Below, piece by piece: positions 57,911 through 64,000 of a DNA stretch of 64,000 bases. Each line of letters begins with the position of its first letter. Position 1 is the stretch's first letter. A program made the translations under genes and the position numbers. Source of the DNA: Lycorma delicatula (lineage: Eukaryota; Arthropoda; Insecta; Hemiptera; Fulgoridae); assembly GCF_047948215.1 (NCBI RefSeq), contig NC_134455.1, forward strand, positions 161,492,575 to 161,556,574, read 5' to 3'. The notes beneath the pieces are model-generated. The model saw nothing but the letters and a program-made list of their open reading frames with translations. It ran no database searches and had not been told where the DNA came from.

Positions 57911-58442
57911 TTTTTGGAAACGCATCAGGTGAGACGTGGGAGTTAGGTTGCAGAATACACCGATAGATCGATAATACACCTGATGAAGATGACATAAACG
58001 TGCACGATCCATCGTTCAACAAGCAGAGATCTGTTTTACCTCAATCGATCAACAAAATTGGGTCAGGGAGAACAAAAAGTTGAGCCCTAGGAATGGTGAT
58101 GGGCGTTGAAATCGTCAATTATTAGGGATGGTAAAGGAATCTGGGAAAACAGACTGGACGGATCATCCTCTATGATGTCAGAATTTGGAGGAACAAATAT
58201 GTTGGACCTATTAATATTGAATGACGCTAATATCTTCACTCTGACTGCAAGGATTTTTATCGCTAGCGGAATACGAGCGGCTATTACGATTTCCTTCAGG
58301 AAAACAGCTACACTCTCGCGTCCTCTGCACTCAATTTCATAGTCACATGTTTCGCAAAAGTATCCGCCAAAGAACATATCATCCTGAGGACAGAGATGAG
58401 TGCAATATCCTCACGGCGGAAACGGAGACCGCAAACATTCCA
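57911..58442 (-). pseudogene. LINE AP endonuclease domain, broken
   Basis: The minus strand opens with WNVCGLRFRREDIALIS (58442 down), the usual start of Jockey-clade endonucleases. After frame changes it reads IPPNS-like FVPPNSDIIEDDPSSLFSQI (about 58160-58215). It continues with SLIIDDFNAHHHS (about 58090-58125; consensus GDFNAHH, the metal-binding Asp and Asn kept, Gly to Asp), then LCLLNDGSCTFMSSSSGVLS (about 57975-58035). The LINE is cut on both sides: no reverse transcriptase follows below 57911. The 78- and 117-codon plus-strand frames are antisense or chance. Confidence 0.75.
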
Positions 58443-59131
58443 TTAAATAGAAGACCCAAGTGTATTCAGAGCCCAAGTGAACAGAGACTAGAGCTAAATA
58501 CAACTGGGTTTGATCACGCGCCCAGAGGACATCGTCCCAGACTCGCCATGTGTTCACTCATTGGCACCAATAGTTTCTACCTTGGGTTTCAGTTGCGTTT
58601 CGTAAGATGTCGCTACATCACCGAGTGTAAATGTAACAAGAAAAAGTGTAGGATGTTGTTGTGTAGTTGTGTACGGGTATACGCTGTAATTCTTGGTTAA
58701 TGTATGTATATAGTGTAAAGTGTTCTGCAGCTCACTGTGTATTGGGAAGAAAAGCTTCAGAGGCTAGAGCCTCCAATCCCCAAAGTTTTAAAGAATAAGA
58801 ATCCCCGTCGGAGGATCGTTAGACACGGAGGTAAACAAAACAAACGTAAAAAACTCCATATTTTCATAAATAATTGTTAAAAAAATATAGAATGTAGAGC
58901 GACCTGATAAAAGAAAAAAATGAAAAAATTCTTGAAATAGAAATGGATGAAAAGGTTAAGTGCAAAAAACGGTCGAATGTGGACATCGATGAGTCATATC
59001 CTTCCAAAGGAATGAAGCGCCACTGAGAAGATGTTTTTAGATAGGAATCCCCAGCGTGTTGAGGAAGATAAATATCTCTTGGAAGCATTACATGAAAAGG
59101 AATAATAGGAAAAGAGGCTTTTTAGAAAGAA
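58443..59131. other. Unassigned, moderate G+C
   Basis: May include degraded 5' LINE sequence (minus strand, upstream of the endonuclease), but no ORF1 motif could be read. Small ORFs on both strands show no domain. Confidence 0.4.
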
Positions 59132-59886
59132 AAAATATCCCTTTCGGCACGCCGGAAGGCGGAAGTGGATTTCACAAGTACTAACTAGGGATAAAAAAGG
59201 TTTTTTCCTTAAAATTAAGAACAACTTCAAATTTACTCAATACGACAATGGTTGCATGTGAAAAAAGTTTCACATGTTTTGCATACGAGAAGCCATCTTT
59301 TTACAATTCCAGCAATATTTTGGTCATCCCTTGCCGTAAGGGTTAGTCATATAAGATATCATTTAAGACAAACGTTTTAGGTAATGTTTAGAGGACTAAC
59401 GAACACTTTAAACCGATTCGACACTGTGCCTATTAGGGAGGTATGACATTTTTTGTCTTCGAAACCCCATTTTTTCCACCCCCTGGGCTAATGGTTGGTG
59501 ATATCAAAAAACTTTACGTATATACGTTTTAGGCCCTTATACAAAGAATAGCAGGAACTTTAAACGAATTCGATATTTTACTTAATAAGAATATTATAGC
59601 AATATTTATTTTTTCGCAAAAGCCCCCATTTCCACTCCCATGGTCCGATTCTGCCCATTAACAAACTCGGCCGAGATTTTGGGTAGATATATTTTATCTA
59701 TATCAATTTGAAAGTGATTAGCGCAAAATTACGGCAGTTATCGTGTCCATAAGAAAGTGAAATACAAATAAATATATATATATATTTGAACTGACGGTGG
59801 TTTTGTGGTCTGGGGGATGTGATATGCGATGATATGTCAAAGTTTTCCGGAAGTCGAATCATGGTACCCATTAAAATAGGTAGCTT
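59132..59886 (+). repeat. Interspersed repeat family B, copy 2
   Basis: Collinear with 49290-50075 over its full length with scattered substitutions and short indels; same landmarks as copy 1. No conserved reading frame. Confidence 0.85.
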
Positions 59887-59952
59887 TCTTATAAAATCTA
59901 TCTAATAGTATTCAGCTGAACTGCATGCTATGCATTTCTTATGCTTCAGTTC
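59887..59952. other. Spacer before SINE
   Basis: Short sequence between repeat B and the SINE target duplication. Confidence 0.4.
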
Positions 59953-59964
59953 GGTGTCAAGTGA

Positions 59965-60270
59965 ACCCACCGGCTTTGTGAAGTGGTGAACGCGTCTTCC
60001 CAAATCAGCCGATTTGGAAGTCGAGAGTTCCAGCGTTCAAGTCTTAGTAAAGTCAGTAATTTTTGCACGGATTTGAATACTAGATCGTGAATACCGATGT
60101 TCTTTGATGGTTGGGTTTCAATTAACTACACATCTCAGGAACGGTCGAACTGAGACTGTACAATACTACACTTCATTTGCCCTCATACATATCCTCATTA
60201 TTCATCCTCTAAAGTATTATCTGAAAGGTAATTACCGGAGGCTAAACAGGAAAAAGAAAGAAAGAAGAAA
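59965..60270 (+). mobile_element. tRNA-derived SINE (family 2), copy 4, with 12-bp target duplication
   Basis: Flanked by GGTGTCAAGTGA at 59953-59964 and 60271-60282, a perfect duplication. The head is ACCCACCGGC with GTGAAGTGGTGAACGCG, and the B-box region GCGTTCAAGTCTTAG. The tail is GAAAAAGAAAGAAAGAAGAA. Same length class and order as copy 1. The 64-codon ORF at 60104 mirrors the one in copy 1. Confidence 0.9.
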
Positions 60271-60282
60271 GGTGTCAAGTGA

Positions 60283-61457
60283 GTCAGTGAATCCATAACT
60301 AATCTTTAATTGTAACAATTTTCTGTTTTTTTAGATCGACTTAATTAAAAGGTTTCCCGGTTTATCTGTGAATTTCTTTTTTACAATATTCATTGTTTCA
60401 AAAGATTTATTAAGCATTAATAAAGATTTAATTCAAAATTTACTCTGTTTATTTACTATTTATTTTATTTGTATCATTATTTATTTAATTATATTTATAA
60501 TTTATAACATGTAATAAAATATAAATAAACCATATTTACTATGAGTATTTCTTGAATAATATTTAAGCAGGTCCAGTCACTGTAGTTGAATAATTAAAAT
60601 AAATGAATATGTTTCATATATCTCGGTTTGTAATCTGCGGTAATAGAAAATTTTGTGTGGTGTACAGAGGATTACATGAACGTAAAAAAAATCGATCTGT
60701 ACCTAAATATCTGAGAAAAATTTAGAAATACAATTACGATATTTTTGTTTTTAATTAATAAATAACATATACATATTTTCATCCATGTAAAATACAAAAT
60801 AAAAAAAATCTGATTGTTATATTAAACAGAAATTCCGATATCGGGAAAACTCAATCCTCTTCAATAATTCTGACTGAATTCTTCCACGTAATATTGCTTG
60901 TCAAGGATAGCAGGAGGGATTAGTGAAAGGGGAATCGATTGATTAGTCCTACTTGCAGCTACACGAGTTGAAGGGAATAGGGAGAATAGGGGAATAGGTT
61001 GATAGGGAATGTTTTTAGAGATTTAGTAATAACATTTTAATAATAACTATCGTAACACAATCTACAAATTCATAAATACCATAATTCTACGTACAAACGA
61101 CAGATAATTTAGTTTTAGATACATAGTTTACATAAATGAAATTAAAATTAAATATAGATAGAAGAAGTTGCCCCTTCATACAATATTTCAGTTACTCAAA
61201 AAAATAAAACAATTCGGAGATGTTCGAAAACATATTTAGTACTCTTTATTCATTAAGTGCATATATTAATTGCATTTTATGTTAAAAATTAATTCTGGTC
61301 ATAATAATTTCAAGGTGGATCAAATCATCAAACTCTGCACGTTCGAGTACTAGAGAATGTTTCTCTTAAGAAACCGGTATCAATTTGCTTCCGTGAATTT
61401 GTTATGCAAAAAATTCTTTAGTTTTGTGCAACATTTTCTCTTAAAACAAATTATGTG

Positions 61458-61458
<1 letters not shown>
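60283..61458. other. AT-rich sequence, nothing recognised
   Basis: Only a short GGGAATAGGG-type minisatellite patch near 60968-61010. Confidence 0.5.

Positions 61459-61495
<37 letters not shown>
61459..61495. repeat. (AT)n microsatellite
   Basis: Uninterrupted AT run. Confidence 0.95.
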
Positions 61496-62974
61496 AAACC
61501 GTAATCAGGTGAACCGACACGAGTGGCAGACCGTCACTCTCGAAATGACAGACATTCTCAAGAATGACAAGCACCCCTCCCCAGGCTTACAATGGAAAGC
61601 GAAGTAAGATGATTTTAAAATTTAGATTAGATTTTAAGACTGTAGCCATCCTGATAACGACTCATTTGATATTTTACAGATATACATACTTTTCTGGCCA
61701 TTATGAACTGTACTATTCCGGAAGAAAAATAATTCTAGGAAAATATTATTCAGCGTAAAAGTGTATAATGTAATATAATGATACCTGAAATATTACACAC
61801 GTAAAAACCATTTTTAAATGTAAATCTCTTTTTAAATCAAATGCCAGAATAAAAAAAAGTAAATACATTGGAGTAGAAAGAGCTCATTGAGCGTTTCCTG
61901 TTTTAAATGTAAAGCGTATATTAAATTTAAATCTTCTAATAAATATCAAAAAATTGTTTTTTGTTATTTTTTGATAAACTAAAATAAAAATCGTACTAGT
62001 AAAATTTTCACCTAGTACACGTCCTTTAAAATATACAAATAGCATTTCCTTTTTATATTCTCATTCCGATCAGATTATAAAAAAGAAACAATCTATTCCT
62101 AAGATAAAATGAATATCGAATAAAAAAAAAATAAAGAAATAATTAGGGGCCACATCTTTATCTTTTCAGTTCTACTCACTTATAACAATTTCTATTGAAT
62201 AAAATATTCTACAGAAAGTTGTAAATGGGTAAAAGAGAGTAATATTGTTTTACTTATAAATATTTCAAAACCGTAATTTTTTTAATGTAATAAGTACAAA
62301 AACACAAAATCTAAAAAAGATATCTACGACAGTTCTTGTTGAAATGAACAGTTTTTGAGATATTTGTTAAGAAAATTAGCTTCCTTTTCACCCATTCACA
62401 ACCATTTGTAGACCATCAATTTCCGTAAGACTTTTCAAAATCATAAGCGAGTTTACAAGTTAAAAGTGTGAATGGTCATTTATTAATTCTTTATTAATTT
62501 CTTCTTTTTTATTATGTTTACAGCATTTCATTTTTTACAGAATTTTCTGGCCATTATGAAATGTACAATTGAGGAAACTAGAGTTAGTACAATTAGTATT
62601 AAGGTGACAATAATGAAACCACTGATTAAATTCATAAATCAATTACAACTAAACTTACAAATCTTAATTCGTGTTTGAGATGATAAAGATATAAAATTAA
62701 TCTGTAGGCAAATGATAACAATCGGCACTTATAACTAATAAGCTGAAGAGGTAAAAACAGTTGAAACATTTAGAATTTCATATCTACCCGGCAGTAAAAA
62801 TCTGAAAACATAACTGCTATTATACGCCGGTGCGTAAATTATTCTTACAGTCTCTTTTTATATCGACGTGTATTTATAAAAATAAATCTTAAAAATCTGA
62901 ATCACTACATTTTATTACAATATGACAGTGATGGATTTAACAACATTTAATCTAAGGTGGTATAAATAATATGC
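61496..62974. other. AT-rich sequence with a repeated 30-40-bp motif
   Basis: TTTTCTGGCCATTATGAA with following TGTAC recurs at 61690-61728 and 62543-62575, each preceded by a TTTTACAG. Otherwise nothing recognised. Confidence 0.45.
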
Positions 62975-63200
62975 TGTGACGCATGACTGTGTGTATGGGC
63001 AATCTCCTCCTTCCTGATGGAATGCTTTATTAGTTATGTCATGGTGGGTGGACAGTCTGGGGTGGAGGTTTATTCGGTAGTGCGCAGGTACACATATGAT
63101 CTTCCTAAAACCTAGCGGGACCTGTTAGCGACCCCGAAACTGCTTCGGTGTCTGTAAAATGGATTCCCCACCTCTACAAAAAAAGAAGAAAAAAAGGGAT
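62975..63200 (+). other. GC-richer block ending in ATG-basic frame
   Basis: About 225 bp of higher G+C ends with ATG at 63159 opening MDSPPLQKKKKKRD, after which the composition returns to AT-rich and the frame loses character. It could be a 5' UTR and first codons of a LINE ORF1, or a first exon. I cannot decide. Confidence 0.25.
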
Positions 63201-64000
63201 ATGAATTTTATTCAATTCAAAAGTTTTTCTTATTTTTTGCAGGTGATTCATTTGGTCTACAATATTTTTAAAATCTTATTTTTTACTAGTGAGTTTTTTG
63301 TTCCCTACATTTCTTCTGAAGTTATTTGCTCTGAAAGTTCTAGCTGTTTATCTAGATTTTCTGTCCTGCATCTTTCTGTTTACATTGGTACACCCATAAT
63401 CTTCTCCCACATTACTCATAAATATACCTTTTTCTACTAGTTATTTCCTTTATTCTATCAACTATTTCCTTTCAACGCACCAATCAATAAAAATAGATTG
63501 GTTTTTCAGATAGAATAAATTGGACTCAGGTTTTTAACATCAAGTTTTCCTAACTTTATTGTCGGTGGTAAAACCTTTATAGTTTCTTATCCTGTTCGAT
63601 CAAATTGTTGGTCTTCAGCCAACGATACTTTCTGTATATCTACCTTCCAGTACTTTTGCAACTTTTTCTCAGCGTCCGTATTCTACACCGATATAATAAT
63701 ACACTTCAAAAAAAAACGTTCTGCCAATTATTTGTAACGTTCTTAATTCATTCTGTCAATTAATAATTTACTTTTCCTATTACAATATATGGTTTCCTAT
63801 CATCTTCAGGATATTTTTAATTTAATTCCTTCCAGCAGTCTTCCGTAGAGTACCGGTGAGTGTTTATCCCTACTTATAATTTAAAAGAGTCCTTATATTT
63901 TATTTAATTCTTAACATAGTTATTAATTGGTTACTTTTAGATTTTTATCACTTAAGTCTCTTTTGAGTTTTACTGCCAAGTAAATTATTTATTCTTTATA
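63201..64000. other. AT-rich sequence to window end
   Basis: No feature supported. Confidence 0.5.

Noticed and set aside
46246..60298. Two ORFs (46246-46542 minus, 60104-60298 plus) with very similar proteins, suggesting a small gene family
   Set aside because: Both lie in copies of SINE family 2 with target duplications; the shared text is SINE body sequence, not a gene.
1..64000. CRISPR array or bacterial operon structure
   Set aside because: No regularly spaced direct repeats; composition and element content are those of an arthropod nuclear genome.

Overview
This window reads as a stretch of an AT-rich arthropod genome, most likely an insect. The signs are a base composition dominated by A and T, R1-clade and Jockey-clade LINE fragments, Tc1/mariner, hAT and piggyBac relics, and tRNA-derived SINEs. 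A hemipteran is a guess from overall style, not a demonstration. I found no convincing host gene, no rRNA, no functional tRNA gene and no CRISPR array. The window behaves as intergenic or intronic DNA built from successive transposon insertions. The only long intact frame is a 343-residue Tc1/mariner-type transposase at 34586-35617, and it has lost two of the three acidic catalytic positions of its family.

Layout, left half. At 1415-3870 an unclassified interspersed repeat (family A) is split by a 5'-truncated R1-clade LINE (1595-3540), whose 3' end holds a perfect 27-bp-arm hairpin. At about 3960-7866 lies the 3' part of a second LINE. It is interrupted at a TA by a 2.35-kb IS630/Tc1-like DNA transposon (4519-6870), and its 3' UTR carries a 238-bp hAT-type MITE (7322-7559). 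At about 8860-13864, on the minus strand, is a nearly full-length but decayed R1-clade LINE with a zinc-knuckle ORF1 and an endonuclease/reverse transcriptase ORF2. A partial ORF1 duplicate (14033-14272) ending in a fold-back sits beside it. At 15290-16639 is a Jockey-type ORF1 joined directly to a LINE-like 3' tail with poly(A) and no ORF2. At 20870-23200 two halves of a Jockey-type LINE lie in opposite orientation, in the arrangement expected from twin priming. A piggyBac-like 3' remnant is at 23577-24070.

Layout, right half. After a long quiet AT-rich stretch come the mariner-type element (34400-35732), a tRNA-derived SINE (36813-36972), a large fold-back element (37018-37386), and a GC-rich module (37446-38137). 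That module has a 161-codon open frame whose stop codon lies 5 bases before a textbook histone-mRNA-type 3' stem-loop; it is the most unusual thing in the window. Beyond it are a deleted mariner derivative (43806-44780), two more family A copies, four copies or fragments of a second SINE family (two with perfect target-site duplications), two copies of an approximately 800-bp repeat (family B), a LINE endonuclease fragment (57911-58442), and AT microsatellites.

The elements do not form a pathway. Their value is as a record of insertion order: family A repeat before R1 LINE; LINE before IS630/Tc1 transposon and hAT MITE. They also record LINE reverse-transcription accidents: 5' truncation, 5' inversion and snap-back copying. 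All element classes below were assigned by reading translated motifs and termini by eye; no database search was possible.
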